From NCBI RefSeq assembly GCF_019710475.1, contig NZ_JAJFAX010000001.1, positions 186,001-250,000 on the forward strand: a stretch of 64,000 bases of DNA. The letters are read 5' to 3'. Of this stretch, positions 31,843 through 40,537 are shown piece after piece (positions within the stretch are counted from its first letter, which is position 1; the number at the start of each line of letters is the position of its first letter). The stretch is from Glycomyces sp. TRM65418. Its GTDB lineage: Bacteria; Actinomycetota; Actinomycetes; Mycobacteriales; Micromonosporaceae. Both the position numbers and the translations under genes were made by a program. The notes under the pieces were generated by a model. That model was given only the letters and a program-made list of their open reading frames with translations, ran no database searches and was not told the DNA's origin.

Positions 31843-33648
31843 ATGACAGGAAACCCACCCTCGCCTCCCCCCGCGAAAGCGGCCGAACCCGAGCCCGAGG
31901 ACGCCCCCGAAGGCTCGATCACCCGGCTCCTCGCCGAATACCTCCGCCCCCACCGCAGGCCCCTCGCACTCACCGTGGCCCTCCAGATCGTCGGCACCAT
32001 GGCCTCCCTGTACGTGCCGACCCTCAACGCCGACCTCGTCAACAACGGCGTCGCCCAAGGCGACACCGCCTACGTCCTGCGCCACGGCGCGATCATGCTC
32101 GCGGTCACCCTCGTCCAGATCACCGCGTCCGGGTTCGCCGTCTACTTCGGCGCCCGCGCCGCCATGGGCCTCGGGCGCGACCTGCGCGCCGACCTCTTCG
32201 CCCAGATCCAGCGCTTCTCCGGCGCCGAGATGGAGCGGTTCGGCGCGCCCTCGCTCGTCACGCGCGCGACCAACGACATCACCCAGGTCGTCACCATGCT
32301 CGTCATGGGCCTCACCCTGCTGCTGACCGCGCCGATCGCCGCCTTCGGCGGCCTCGCGCTGGCGCTGAGCCTCGACGTCCCCATGTCGGGCGTGCTCTTC
32401 GCCGCGATCCCCGTCATGGCCCTGATCATCTACTGCATCGTCGCCGCGATGGTCCCCGCCAGCCGCGTCATGCAGCGGCGCATCGACGGGATCAACCGCG
32501 TCATGCGCGAGCACATCACCGGCATCCGGGTCATCCGCGCCTTCGTCCGCGACGACCACGAGCAACAACGATTCACCAGGGCCAACGCCGAACTCACCGA
32601 AGCCTCCCTCAAGGTCGGCCACGTCCAGGCCTTCTTCGGGGCCACCGCGATGGTCTTCGGCAACCTGACCTCCATCGCCATCGTGTGGCTCGGGGCCGGG
32701 CGCATCGCCGACGGCACGATGCAGATCGGCGACCTCATCGCCTTCCTCACGTACGCCGGGATGATCCTCGGCGCGGTCATGATGTCCATGGGCGTGTTCA
32801 TGACGGCCCCGCGCGCCAAGGTCGCCGCCGGCCGCCTCCGCGAAGTCCTCGACACCGAACCGGGCATCGCGGACCCGGCCGAACCGGTCACCGAACTCGC
32901 CGGAGTCGGCGAGCTCCGCGTCGAGGGCGTCACCTTCCGCTACGCCGGCGCCGAAGCGGCCGTCCTCCACGACGTCGACCTCGTCGCCCGGCCCGGCCAG
33001 ACCACCGCGATCATCGGCTCCACCGGCGCGGGCAAGACCACCCTGCTCCACCTCATCCCCCGCCTGTTCGACGTCGACGCCGGCGGCATCCGCGTCGACG
33101 GCGTCGACGTCCGCGAGATGGACCGGGCCCTCATCGCCCGCACCATCGGCCTGGTCCCCCAGCGCGCGTACCTGTTCTCCGGGACCGTCGCCTCCAACCT
33201 CCGCTACGGCGACCCGGACGCGAGCGACGAGGTCCTCTGGCGGGCACTGGAGGTCGCGCAGGCCGCCGGATTCGTGCGCGCCATGCCCGACGGCCTCGAC
33301 ACGGTCATCGGCCAAGGCGGCACCACCGTCTCCGGCGGCCAGCGCCAACGCCTGGCCATCGCCCGGACGCTGGTGGCGCGCCCGAAGATCTACCTCTTCG
33401 ACGACTCGTTCTCGGCCCTCGACACCGCCACGGACGCGGCCCTGCGGGCCGCGCTCGCGACCGAGATCGCCGACGCCGCGCAGGTGATCGTCGCCCAGCG
33501 CGTCTCCACCATCCGCGACGCCGACCGCATCGTCGTGCTCGACGCCGGACGCGTGGTCGGCACCGGCACCCACGAGGAGCTGCTGGCGGACAACCCGGTC
33601 TACGCGGAGATCGTCAACTCCCAACGCACCCTGCAGGAGGCGCTGTGA
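31843..33648 (+). CDS. ABC exporter half, degenerate-site subunit
   Basis: This 601-residue protein has a membrane domain of six helices (about 45-340) and an ATPase domain (about 355-601). The ATPase shows Walker A AIIGSTGAGKTTLLHL, Q-loop LVPQRAYLFSGT, signature TTVSGGQRQRLAIARTL and Walker B IYLFDDSFSALD, where the usual catalytic Glu after the Walker B Asp is itself Asp. That marks the degenerate site of a heterodimeric exporter (BmrC/TM287 type). It starts at ATG 31843, seven bases after TACGCT, so it is probably leaderless, and overlaps the start region of its partner. It is probably a drug or lipid exporter under TetR control. Confidence 0.93.
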   Translation: MTGNPPSPPPAKAAEPEPEDAPEGSITRLLAEYLRPHRRPLALTVALQIVGTMASLYVPTLNADLVNNGVAQGDTAYVLRHGAIMLAVTLVQITASGFAVYFGARAAMGLGRDLRADLFAQIQRFSGAEMERFGAPSLVTRATNDITQVVTMLVMGLTLLLTAPIAAFGGLALALSLDVPMSGVLFAAIPVMALIIYCIVAAMVPASRVMQRRIDGINRVMREHITGIRVIRAFVRDDHEQQRFTRANAELTEASLKVGHVQAFFGATAMVFGNLTSIAIVWLGAGRIADGTMQIGDLIAFLTYAGMILGAVMMSMGVFMTAPRAKVAAGRLREVLDTEPGIADPAEPVTELAGVGELRVEGVTFRYAGAEAAVLHDVDLVARPGQTTAIIGSTGAGKTTLLHLIPRLFDVDAGGIRVDGVDVREMDRALIARTIGLVPQRAYLFSGTVASNLRYGDPDASDEVLWRALEVAQAAGFVRAMPDGLDTVIGQGGTTVSGGQRQRLAIARTLVARPKIYLFDDSFSALDTATDAALRAALATEIADAAQVIVAQRVSTIRDADRIVVLDAGRVVGTGTHEELLADNPVYAEIVNSQRTLQEAL

Positions 33649-33650
33649 CC

Positions 33651-35486
33651 ATGCGAGGACCGGGCGGACCCGGAGGGCCGGGCATGCCGGCCCAGTCGAA
33701 GGCGGACGACTTCCGCGGCACGGTGCGGCGGATCCTCGGGCTGCTGCGGCGCGACCGCCTGCGGCTGGCCTCGGTGCTCGGCTTCGGCGTGCTCATGGTG
33801 TGCGGGATGCTGTCGATCCCCACGGTGCTCGGCCGCGCCACCGACCTCGTCATCGACGGCGCGGCCGCGGGAGGCGGCCTCGACTTCGCGGGCCTGGGCC
33901 GGTTGCTCGGGCTGGCGGTGGCGCTCGCGCTGGGGACCTTCGTGGTCACCGTGGCCAACGGGCGCACGATCGCCAAGCTGGCGCAGACGATGGCCTTCGC
34001 GCTGCGCGCGGAGGCGGACCGCAAGGTCTCGTCGCTGCCGTTGCGGTACTTCGACTCCCGTTCGCGGGGCGAGGTGCTCTCGCGGGTCACCAACGACATC
34101 GACAACCTGACCCAGACGGTGGGCGTGGTGACCCAGCGGATCGTGCAGGGCCTGCTGTTCCTCGTCGGCGTCCCGATCATGATGCTCACGATCTCGCCGC
34201 TGCTCACGCTGGTGGTGCTCGCGACGATGCCGCTCACGGTGCTGGCGGCGCGGCAGATCGGCAAGCGCAGCCAGCCGCGGTTCGCCCAGCAGTGGGCCAC
34301 CACGGGGAGGCTCAACGGGCACGTCGAGGAGATGATCACCGGGCATCAGCTGGTGACGCTGTTCGGGCGTCAGGCCCAGGGCGCGGCGCAGTTCAAACGC
34401 CACAACGACGAGCTGTACGAGCACACGGTGCGCGCCCAGTGGGTGGCGGGCCTGCTCGGCCCGGCCATGGCGTTCCTGGGTTCGGTGACCTACGTGCTGG
34501 TCGCCGTGGTCGGCGGGCTGCAAGTGGCCGCGGCGGTCCTCAGCTTCGGGCAGATCCAGGCGTTCATCCAGTACACCGGGCAGTTCTCGAACCCGCTGAA
34601 CATGCTGGCGGGCCTGTTCGGCCAGGTCCAGTCGGCGGTGGCCTCGGGCGAGCGGGTCTTCGAGTTCCTCGACGCCGAAGAGCAGTCGCCGGATCCCGCG
34701 GCGGCCGGCGACGCGCTGGCATCGGTGCACGGGCGGGTCGCGTTCGAGGACGTCTCGTTCCGGTACCTGCCCGACGAGCCGCTCATCGAGCACCTGTGGC
34801 TGTCGGCCTCGCCGGGCGAGACGATCGCGATCGTGGGTCCCACGGGCGCGGGCAAGACGACGCTGGTGAACCTGCTCATGCGCTTCTACGACCTGGACGC
34901 GGGTCGGATCACCGTGGACGGCGTCGACGTGGCCACGGTGGAACGGGAGCGGCTGCGGCGGCGCATCGGCATGGTCCTGCAGGACACCTGGCTGTTCGAC
35001 GGCACGATCGCGGAGAACATCGCGTACGGCAGGCCGGAAGCGAGCCGCGAGGAGGTCGTGGCCGCGGCGTCGGCGGCCCACGCGGACCACTTCATCCGGA
35101 CCCTCCCGGACGGCTACGACACGGTGGTCGGCGCGGAGGAGGGCAGCCTGAGCGCCGGGGAGCGCCAGTTGGTGACGATCGCGCGGGCGTTCCTGATCGA
35201 CCCGTCGATCCTGATCCTCGACGAGGCGACGAGCTCGGTGGACACCCGCACGGAGATGCTGGTGCAGCAGGGCATGGTCGCGTTGCGGCAGGGGCGCACG
35301 AGTTTCGTGATCGCCCACCGGCTCTCCACGATCCGGGACGCGGACGTGATCGTGGTGATGGAGCACGGCCGGGTGGTGGAGCAGGGCGGTCACGACGACC
35401 TGCTGGCCGCCGGCGGGGCCTACGCCCGCCTGTACGAGGCGCAGTTCGCCCAGCCCGCGGCGGACCCGGAGACGGCGGGCACGTGA
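33651..35486 (+). CDS. ABC exporter half, consensus-site subunit
   Basis: The 611-residue partner has the same layout: a Gly/Pro-rich start, six helices (about 40-330) and an ATPase domain (about 355-590) with Walker A AIVGPTGAGKTTLVNLLMRF, Q-loop MVLQDTWLFDGT and a canonical Walker B ILILDEATSSVD with catalytic Glu. Its signature reads SLSAGERQLVTIARAF instead of SGGQ. Together with the Asp-type Walker B of the first subunit this gives one active and one degenerate ATP site. The ATG at 33651 follows GGAGG by ten bases; a GTG at 33645 overlapping the upstream stop is the alternative. The two genes are translationally coupled. Confidence 0.93.
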   Translation: MRGPGGPGGPGMPAQSKADDFRGTVRRILGLLRRDRLRLASVLGFGVLMVCGMLSIPTVLGRATDLVIDGAAAGGGLDFAGLGRLLGLAVALALGTFVVTVANGRTIAKLAQTMAFALRAEADRKVSSLPLRYFDSRSRGEVLSRVTNDIDNLTQTVGVVTQRIVQGLLFLVGVPIMMLTISPLLTLVVLATMPLTVLAARQIGKRSQPRFAQQWATTGRLNGHVEEMITGHQLVTLFGRQAQGAAQFKRHNDELYEHTVRAQWVAGLLGPAMAFLGSVTYVLVAVVGGLQVAAAVLSFGQIQAFIQYTGQFSNPLNMLAGLFGQVQSAVASGERVFEFLDAEEQSPDPAAAGDALASVHGRVAFEDVSFRYLPDEPLIEHLWLSASPGETIAIVGPTGAGKTTLVNLLMRFYDLDAGRITVDGVDVATVERERLRRRIGMVLQDTWLFDGTIAENIAYGRPEASREEVVAAASAAHADHFIRTLPDGYDTVVGAEEGSLSAGERQLVTIARAFLIDPSILILDEATSSVDTRTEMLVQQGMVALRQGRTSFVIAHRLSTIRDADVIVVMEHGRVVEQGGHDDLLAAGGAYARLYEAQFAQPAADPETAGT

Positions 35487-35491
35487 CGGTG

Positions 35492-35528
35492 CGGCGGTCG
35501 GCCGGGGCGAGTCCCCGGCCGACCGCCG
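35492..35528 (+). terminator. 16-bp hairpin terminator after the ABC exporter operon
   Basis: Arms at 35492-35507 and 35513-35528 are perfectly complementary around the loop CGAGT, starting six bases after the second subunit's stop. Confidence 0.85.
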
Positions 35529-35599
35529 CCGACGCGCCGAGTCCTCGGGTTTTCGAGGAGGCGCCGCCCTCGGCCGCCGCGGCGTTCTACGGTGAGAAC

Positions 35600-36220
35600 A
35601 TGCGACTCACCAAGTTCGGCCATTCGTGCGTCCGCTTCGACACGGACGCGGGCAGTCTCGTCATGGACCCCGGCGTCTTCTCCGACCCCGAAGCGCTGGA
35701 CGGCGTGGACGCGGTCTTCATCACCCACCAGCATCCCGACCACTGCAACGACCCCGAGCTGCGGAAGCTCCACGAGGACCGGCCCGAGGTCCGCATCTAC
35801 GGCCCCGACGCGCTCGCGGAGGTGCTCGGCGGCATCCCGTTCACCGCCGTCAGCGCGGGCGACACGGTCCCGGTCGCGGGCACCGAGGTCGCGGTCGTCG
35901 GCGAGCGCCACGCGGTGATCCACCCCGACATCCCCGTGATCGCGAACGTCGGCTACATCGTGGACGGGATCTTCCACCCCGGGGACGCGCTCACGGTCCC
36001 CGACCTGCCGGTGCGGGCGCTGCTCGCGCCGGTCGCGGCGCCGTGGCTCAAGTTCTCGGAGGCGGTGGACTTCATCCGCACCGTCGACGCGCCCGCGGTG
36101 TACCCGATCCACGACGCGATCCTCAGCAAGGACGGCGTGGCCATCGTGGACCGGATGCTCGTGAACCTCATCGGCGACCCGTTCCAGCGCATCCCGGACA
36201 ACGCGACGGTCACCGCCTGA
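35600..36220 (+). CDS. MBL-fold metallohydrolase
   Basis: This 206-residue protein has the beta-lactamase superfamily fold: RLTKFGHSCVRFDTDAGSLV, then the metal motif VFITHQHPDHCNDPELRKL (HxHxDH), a His in VVGERHAVIHPD, GIFHPGDALTVPD and a late VYPIHDAILSKDG. This pattern is typical of UmuX/UPF0173-like cytoplasmic metal-dependent hydrolases with unknown substrates. TACGGT ends six bases before the ATG at 35600, suggesting a leaderless mRNA. It is separated from the exporter operon by a terminator. Confidence 0.87.
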   Translation: MRLTKFGHSCVRFDTDAGSLVMDPGVFSDPEALDGVDAVFITHQHPDHCNDPELRKLHEDRPEVRIYGPDALAEVLGGIPFTAVSAGDTVPVAGTEVAVVGERHAVIHPDIPVIANVGYIVDGIFHPGDALTVPDLPVRALLAPVAAPWLKFSEAVDFIRTVDAPAVYPIHDAILSKDGVAIVDRMLVNLIGDPFQRIPDNATVTA

Positions 36221-36268
36221 GCCAACGCCCGTAAGGGCACCGGTCCGAAGTGGCGCCGGTCGCCGGTT

Positions 36269-36294
36269 CGACGCCCGTGGCGGCGCGGGCGTCG
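36269..36294. terminator. Hairpin terminator between the MBL gene and ykoC
   Basis: CGACGCCCG (36269-36277) pairs with CGGGCGTCG (36286-36294) around an eight-base loop, between the convergent stops of the MBL gene and the EcfT gene. Confidence 0.65.
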
Positions 36295-36304
36295 TCGTGC
36301 GCCT

Positions 36305-37102
36305 TCAGGCGAAGACCGTGAAGGTGCCGTAGGCGGCGCTGGTGGCGATCGCTCCGGCGCACACCAGTACGCCGGCGCCGATGACGGCCCAGTCCGCTCG
36401 GCGCATCCGCTGACGCCTGGCGTGGGTCCGCGGGATCTCGGAGTCGAAGCCGCGGGCGTCCATGGCGGCGGCCAGTCGGCCGGCGCGGCGGATCGCGCCG
36501 ACCAGGAGCGTGAACATGGTCGAGCCGAACAGCCGCGCGCGCCGCAGCGGGTTCCATCCGCCTTCCAGGCCCCGGGCGCGGCGCGCGGCGGCGATCTGGC
36601 GCCATTCGGCTCCGAGCAGCGGCAGGAGCCGCAGCGCGGCCAGCGCGCCGATGGTGAACCGCGGCGGCGCTTTCAGTTGCTGCGTCAACGCGTCGGCGAG
36701 GTCCGTCGGGTCGGTGGTGGCGAAGCCGAGCACGCCCGCGGTGGCGGCCACGCAGACCCGCAGGCCGATCTCCGCGCCGTCGAGCAGCGCGCCGGAGCTG
36801 ATCGTGATCGGGCCGATGGCGACGAGGACGGCACCGGTCTGCTCGGCGGCGAAGACGGCGTTCACGATGACGACGGTGCCCGCGGCGAGCCACAGCCAGT
36901 ACAGCCGGCGCGCCAGCGCGCCGATGCGGATGCCGGCGAAGGGGACGGTGGCGAGGAGTGCGCCGAGCAGGAGCAGCTGCGTGAGCCAGTCGGCGGCGAC
37001 GAGCGCGGTGGTCGAGACCGCGAAGGCGGCGAAGAGCTTCGCGACCGGGTTGACGCGGGCGATCGGCGCGTCGGCGTCGCAGACGGGGGCGAGGGTCAGC
37101 AT
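36305..37102 (-). CDS. ykoC: ECF transporter T component (YkoC)
   Basis: This 265-residue membrane protein has five to six hydrophobic segments (LFAAFAVSTTALVAADWL; WLWLAAGTVVIVNAVFAAEQ; IGALAALRLLPLL) and the EcfT coupling motifs: ARRARGLEGG and a second Ala-Arg-Gly in MDARGFDSEI, which contact the ATPases. Its ATG overlaps the end of the ykoD gene (ATGCTGA), so translation is coupled. It is the last gene of the riboswitch-controlled operon and delivers the coupling scaffold for uptake of a thiamine precursor. Confidence 0.9.
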   Translation of the reverse strand: MLTLAPVCDADAPIARVNPVAKLFAAFAVSTTALVAADWLTQLLLLGALLATVPFAGIRIGALARRLYWLWLAAGTVVIVNAVFAAEQTGAVLVAIGPITISSGALLDGAEIGLRVCVAATAGVLGFATTDPTDLADALTQQLKAPPRFTIGALAALRLLPLLGAEWRQIAAARRARGLEGGWNPLRRARLFGSTMFTLLVGAIRRAGRLAAAMDARGFDSEIPRTHARRQRMRRADWAVIGAGVLVCAGAIATSAAYGTFTVFA

Positions 37103-38538
37103 CGGGTCGGCTCCTCCGCGATCCGGCCGCCGCGCAGGACGAGTTCGCGCCCCGCGAGGGCGGCGGCGAAATCGCGGTCGTGGGTGACCGCGAGGAGCGC
37201 GGTCCCCTCGTCGCGGATGTCGGCGGTGAGGTCGACGAGTTCGCCCCAGGTGCGCCGGTCCTGCCCGAAGGTGGGTTCGTCGAGCAGCAGCACGCCGGGG
37301 GCGGCCGCGAGGGCTCCGGCGACCGAGAGGCGTCGGGCCTCACCGCCGGAGAGGGTGTGCGGGTTGGCGGCGGCCAAGTGCGCCAAGTGGAGTCGTTCGA
37401 GCAGTTCGGACACGCGGGCTTCGATCCGCGCTTTCGGCCAGCCGGCCTGGTGCGGGCCGAAGGCGAGTTCGTCGCGGACCGTGGCGGTGACGAACTGGTG
37501 CTCGGGGTCTTGGAAGACCGAGCCGACCCGGGTCGCGAGGCGTCGGGCCGGGAGCTTGTGGAGCGGCCGGGCTTCGCCGGGGACGGTCACGCGGCCGCCG
37601 GTGGGTCGCACGAGCCCGCCGGCCAGGAGCGCCAGCGTGGACTTGCCGGAGCCGTTGGGTCCGGTGACGGCGAGGAGTTCGCCTGAGCGCAGGTCGAAGG
37701 AGACGTCGTCGAGGGCCGGCCGGTCGGTTCCGGGATGGGTCAGGCTCAGCGACTCCCCGCGCAGCGCCGTGTCGCCCGCGGCTCGCGCCGGGCGCGACGG
37801 GAGCGGCGCCCCTGGGACCCAGACGCCTTGGGCGGCAAGCGCGTCGCCGTGCTCGGCGAGGACTGCCGCGGCGGGTCCGTCGGCCAGGAGGGCGCCGCCG
37901 GGGCCGAGGGCGACGACGCGGTCGACCAGGTCGAGGATCTCGGCGACGCGGTGCTCGACGACGATGAGGGTCGCGTCGGTGTCGGCCAGCGCGGCCCGGA
38001 GGGCGTTCCGGACGTCTCGGGCCCCTTCGGGGTCGAGGTTGGCGGTGGGCTCGTCGAGGAGGATCAGCTCGGGCCGGCGGGCGAGGACTCCGGCGAGGGC
38101 GAGGCGCTGCTGCTCGCCGCCGGAGAGGGCGTGGGTGGGGCGGTCGAGCCCGTAGGGGAATCCGACGGCTTCGAGGGATTCGCGGACGCGCGGCCAGATC
38201 CGGTCGCGCGGGACGGCCTGGTTCTCCAGGCCGAAGGCGACGTCGTCGGCGCTGCGGGCCATGACGAGCTGCGTCTCGGGGTCCTGGAAGAGGATGCCGA
38301 CCCGGTCGCGCTGGTCGGCGGCGGGCTTGCCGTCGAGGAGGACGTCGCCGTCCTGGTCGCCGGAGTCGTCGGTGAGGAGGCCGGCGAGCGCGGCGAGGAG
38401 GGTGGACTTGCCCGACCCGGAGGGGCCGAGCAGGAGCACCCGCTCGCCGGGCTCGACGCGGAGGTCGACGCCCGCGACCGCCTGGGCGCGGCGTCCGGCG
38501 TGGCGCCAGGCGAAGCCGCGGAACTCGACCGGGATCAT
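37096..38538 (-). CDS. ykoD: ECF transporter ATPase with two fused ATP-binding domains (YkoD)
   Basis: The 480-residue protein holds two complete ABC ATPase domains. The first (about 1-230) has Walker A LLLGPSGSGKSTLLAALAG, signature HALSGGEQQRLALAGVLA and Walker B LILLDEPTANLD. The second (about 255-475) has AVTGPNGSGKSTLALLAGG, SVFQDPEHQFVTATVRDEL as Q-loop, signature HTLSGGEARRLSVAGAL and VLLLDEPTFGQD. The fused EcfA-EcfA' form is typical of YkoD. Seven bases separate it from ykoE upstream and it overlaps ykoC downstream. It powers vitamin-precursor uptake at the membrane. Confidence 0.93.
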   Translation of the reverse strand: MIPVEFRGFAWRHAGRRAQAVAGVDLRVEPGERVLLLGPSGSGKSTLLAALAGLLTDDSGDQDGDVLLDGKPAADQRDRVGILFQDPETQLVMARSADDVAFGLENQAVPRDRIWPRVRESLEAVGFPYGLDRPTHALSGGEQQRLALAGVLARRPELILLDEPTANLDPEGARDVRNALRAALADTDATLIVVEHRVAEILDLVDRVVALGPGGALLADGPAAAVLAEHGDALAAQGVWVPGAPLPSRPARAAGDTALRGESLSLTHPGTDRPALDDVSFDLRSGELLAVTGPNGSGKSTLALLAGGLVRPTGGRVTVPGEARPLHKLPARRLATRVGSVFQDPEHQFVTATVRDELAFGPHQAGWPKARIEARVSELLERLHLAHLAAANPHTLSGGEARRLSVAGALAAAPGVLLLDEPTFGQDRRTWGELVDLTADIRDEGTALLAVTHDRDFAAALAGRELVLRGGRIAEEPTRC

Positions 38539-38545
38539 CGTCGGG

Positions 38546-39151
38546 TCAGATCCGGTCCCGATCGCGCCCGGCGGGGAACCGGTCGAGGACCCCGGTGGGG
38601 AGCATGGCCGTGACGAGGGCCATAGAACCGAGGCCGGCGACGAGCGCGCCGGAGAGCATGGCGAGCACGAAGTAGGGGACCTTGAACTCCCACAGGCCGG
38701 TCGTCGGGTAGTAGTTGCGCACGTCGAACCAGGCGAGGGCGACGGCGGCGAGCGCACCGCCGAGGAGCGCGATCGGCGTGGTGTAGCGGCGGTAGCGGGT
38801 GGAGGCGAAGGCGAGTTCGCCGCCGAGGCCTTGGAGGAGGCCCTGGTAGATGACGGCGACGCCCCAGAAGGAGCCGAGCAGCGCCGAGATGGTGGCGGCC
38901 AGGCCTTCGGTGAGCAGGCCCGCGCCGGCGCGGCGCACGATCAGGGGCGCGAGGACGGCGGGGATGAGCCAGACGCCGTTGAGGATCGATTTCAGCGGCG
39001 GGTAGAAGGCGAGGGCGGATTCGAGGCCGGTCCAGACGAATCCCCAGGCCCAGAAGACGACGCCGAAGGCGACGGCGAGGACGGCGCAGGTGAGGATGTC
39101 TACGGTGCGCCAGCGGCCGGGGGCGGCGAGGGCGGGGCTGTCGGCGGGCAT
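38546..39151 (-). CDS. ykoE: ECF transporter S component for thiamine precursor (YkoE)
   Basis: This 201-residue protein has five to six membrane segments (ILTCAVLAVAFGVVFWAWGF; LNGVWLIPAVLAPLIVRRAG; ISALLGSFWGVAVIYQGLLQ; TPIALLGGALAAVALAWF; FVLAMLSGALVAGLGSMAL), and the GLLQGLGGELAFA stretch is characteristic of YkoE. YkoE binds hydroxymethylpyrimidine or thiamine. AAAGG lies nine bases before the ATG. The TPP riboswitch directly upstream agrees with the assigned substrate class. Confidence 0.93.
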   Translation of the reverse strand: MPADSPALAAPGRWRTVDILTCAVLAVAFGVVFWAWGFVWTGLESALAFYPPLKSILNGVWLIPAVLAPLIVRRAGAGLLTEGLAATISALLGSFWGVAVIYQGLLQGLGGELAFASTRYRRYTTPIALLGGALAAVALAWFDVRNYYPTTGLWEFKVPYFVLAMLSGALVAGLGSMALVTAMLPTGVLDRFPAGRDRDRI

Positions 39152-39200
39152 GGGCTTGCCTTTCAGAGTGCGTGGACACGGCGCGACAGCGGCACACGAC

Positions 39201-39286
39201 GACTTCCTACGCCGGCATTACCCGGATCAGGTGTGAGGGTCTGCGGTCGGTTCCGCACTCTCAGCCAGTCGGCTCCCCTGTCTGCT
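39201..39286 (-). ncRNA. TPP riboswitch (THI element)
   Basis: On the minus strand the conserved THI elements appear in order: GGGGAGCC, CTGAGAG, then ACCTGATCCGGGTAATGCC and GTAGGAAG at the 3' end. It lies about 50 bases upstream of ykoE, with the ykoE ribosome binding site downstream. Thiamine pyrophosphate binding should shut the operon off, probably at translation initiation as is usual in actinobacteria. Confidence 0.95.
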
Positions 39287-39378
39287 TCGACGGTAACACC
39301 AGGCGGCGGGGCGGCGGCGCGAGCGAGCCGCGCAGGTGGCGGGCGACGCCTCCGGGCGCGGCCGCTAGGCTCGCCGGC

Positions 39379-39804
39379 ATGACCACTGAGCGGGATTGGG
39401 AGCTGGTGCGCCGGGTCGTGGACGCGTTGCCGGAGGGCACCTGGACCTCGTACGGGGACCTCGCGGAGCTGATCGGGACGGGCCCGAGGCAGGTCGGCGC
39501 GTTCATGCGGGACGACGGCGGGGTGCCGAAGGCGTACCGGGTGCTCACGGCGGGCGGCACGGTCTCGGAGGGCTACCGCTGGGCCGACGGCCGCAGCGGC
39601 CGGGACGTGCCCGACCTGCTGCGTGCCGACGGCGTGGTGGTGACGGGGAAGGGCCGGGCCGATCAGGCCCAGCGCATGTCGGTGTACGACCTGAGACTGC
39701 TGGCCGCCGAACTCGAGGCAGACGCGAACGAGACGGCATCCGACGACAGCCACGGTGGGTTATATCCGATAAATCGTGATATTTCCGGCCTAAGGGACCC
39801 CTGA
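39379..39804 (+). CDS. MGMT-fold DNA-binding protein (alkyltransferase-like, no catalytic Cys)
   Basis: The 141-residue protein matches the DNA-binding helix-turn-helix domain of O6-alkylguanine transferases: LPEGTWTSYGDLAELIGTGP then RQVGAFMRDDG. Where alkyltransferases have PCHR and alkyltransferase-like proteins PWHR, this one reads PKAYRVLTAGGTVSEGYRW, with no cysteine in the protein, so it cannot take up an alkyl group. It may flag DNA lesions or bind DNA otherwise. TAGGCT ends seven bases before the ATG (leaderless type). The last 20 codons are AT-rich, contain a dyad and look unlike the rest. Confidence 0.75.
   Translation: MTTERDWELVRRVVDALPEGTWTSYGDLAELIGTGPRQVGAFMRDDGGVPKAYRVLTAGGTVSEGYRWADGRSGRDVPDLLRADGVVVTGKGRADQAQRMSVYDLRLLAAELEADANETASDDSHGGLYPINRDISGLRDP
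39762..39782. promoter_or_regulatory. AT-rich dyad in the 3' end of the MGMT-fold gene
   Basis: ATATC-CGAT-AA-ATCG-T-GATAT is an inverted repeat broken by a single T. The local AT content is far above the window average. No gene start follows on either strand, so its role is unclear. Confidence 0.35.
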
Positions 39805-39884
39805 CGCAAAACTACCCGACGGGTGCGACATCCGCCGGATATGAGTCCGACTCGGATGCGTCAGAGGTCGGGGACGACCGCGGG

Positions 39885-40478
39885 TCAGTGCAGTTCGGCG
39901 TCCGGTTCGGTGAGGCGCCAGCCCGTGAACTCGACCGTGAGCCCCGCTCGAGTCGGGGCGCAGCAGTAGGGCCCGGCCTTGGCCGGGGCGTCCGGGTCGA
40001 AGGGCGCGAGGCGGACCAGCCGCCACGGCTCGTCCTCCGCGCGGGCGCGGATGACGACCGCGTCGGCCTGGCGGGTGGCCCGCATGGTGACCTCCTTGCC
40101 CGCCCACTCGGGCACGGGGCCGGTCGACCAGTCGGACTTGCCGTCGGTGACCACCGCGCCCAGCTGCAGTGCGCCGTCGGCGAACTCGACCCCGGTCTTG
40201 ATCCAGCGTTCGGCGTCGACGCGGATCATCAGGCCCGCCTGGTCGAACTGGGCGTCGAGGGCGGCGACGAAGACGACTTCGATCGCCTGCGCGGGATCCC
40301 AGTCCTCCAGGAGCGCGTGCGCGTCGTCGTGGACGAAGCCGTAACTCGTGTGCCGCCAGGCGTCGCTGCCTTCGGCCGCGGTGACCCGCAGCCGTCCGCC
40401 CGCCTCCTCCGCCGCGACCGGCAGCGCGGTCCAAGCGCCGGACTTCCAAGGGATTTCAATCGGTGCTTCGATCTCCAT
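39885..40478 (-). CDS. DUF1349 protein (concanavalin-like)
   Basis: This 197-residue protein matches DUF1349 along its whole length: TSYGFVHDDAHALLEDWDPA, EVVFVAALDAQFDQAGLMIR, ERWIKTGVEFADGALQLGAV, VTDGKSDWSTGPVPEWAGKE and GPYCCAPTRAGLTVEFTGWR. The family has a beta-sandwich fold, like regulation of enolase protein 1 of yeast, and its role is unknown. TAGGCT ends seven bases before the ATG at 40478 on the minus strand (leaderless type). It is divergent from recQ with 59 bases between the starts. Confidence 0.88.
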   Translation of the reverse strand: MEIEAPIEIPWKSGAWTALPVAAEEAGGRLRVTAAEGSDAWRHTSYGFVHDDAHALLEDWDPAQAIEVVFVAALDAQFDQAGLMIRVDAERWIKTGVEFADGALQLGAVVTDGKSDWSTGPVPEWAGKEVTMRATRQADAVVIRARAEDEPWRLVRLAPFDPDAPAKAGPYCCAPTRAGLTVEFTGWRLTEPDAELH

Positions 40479-40537
40479 CGCACCGAGCCTAGTAGTGCCC
40501 TCAACGCCTGTCGCACCAGTCCGGTAGAACGGTGCAT

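Noticed and set aside
37096-39151. Cobalt or biotin ECF transporter
   Set aside because: The S component matches YkoE and a TPP riboswitch lies upstream, which points to a thiamine precursor.
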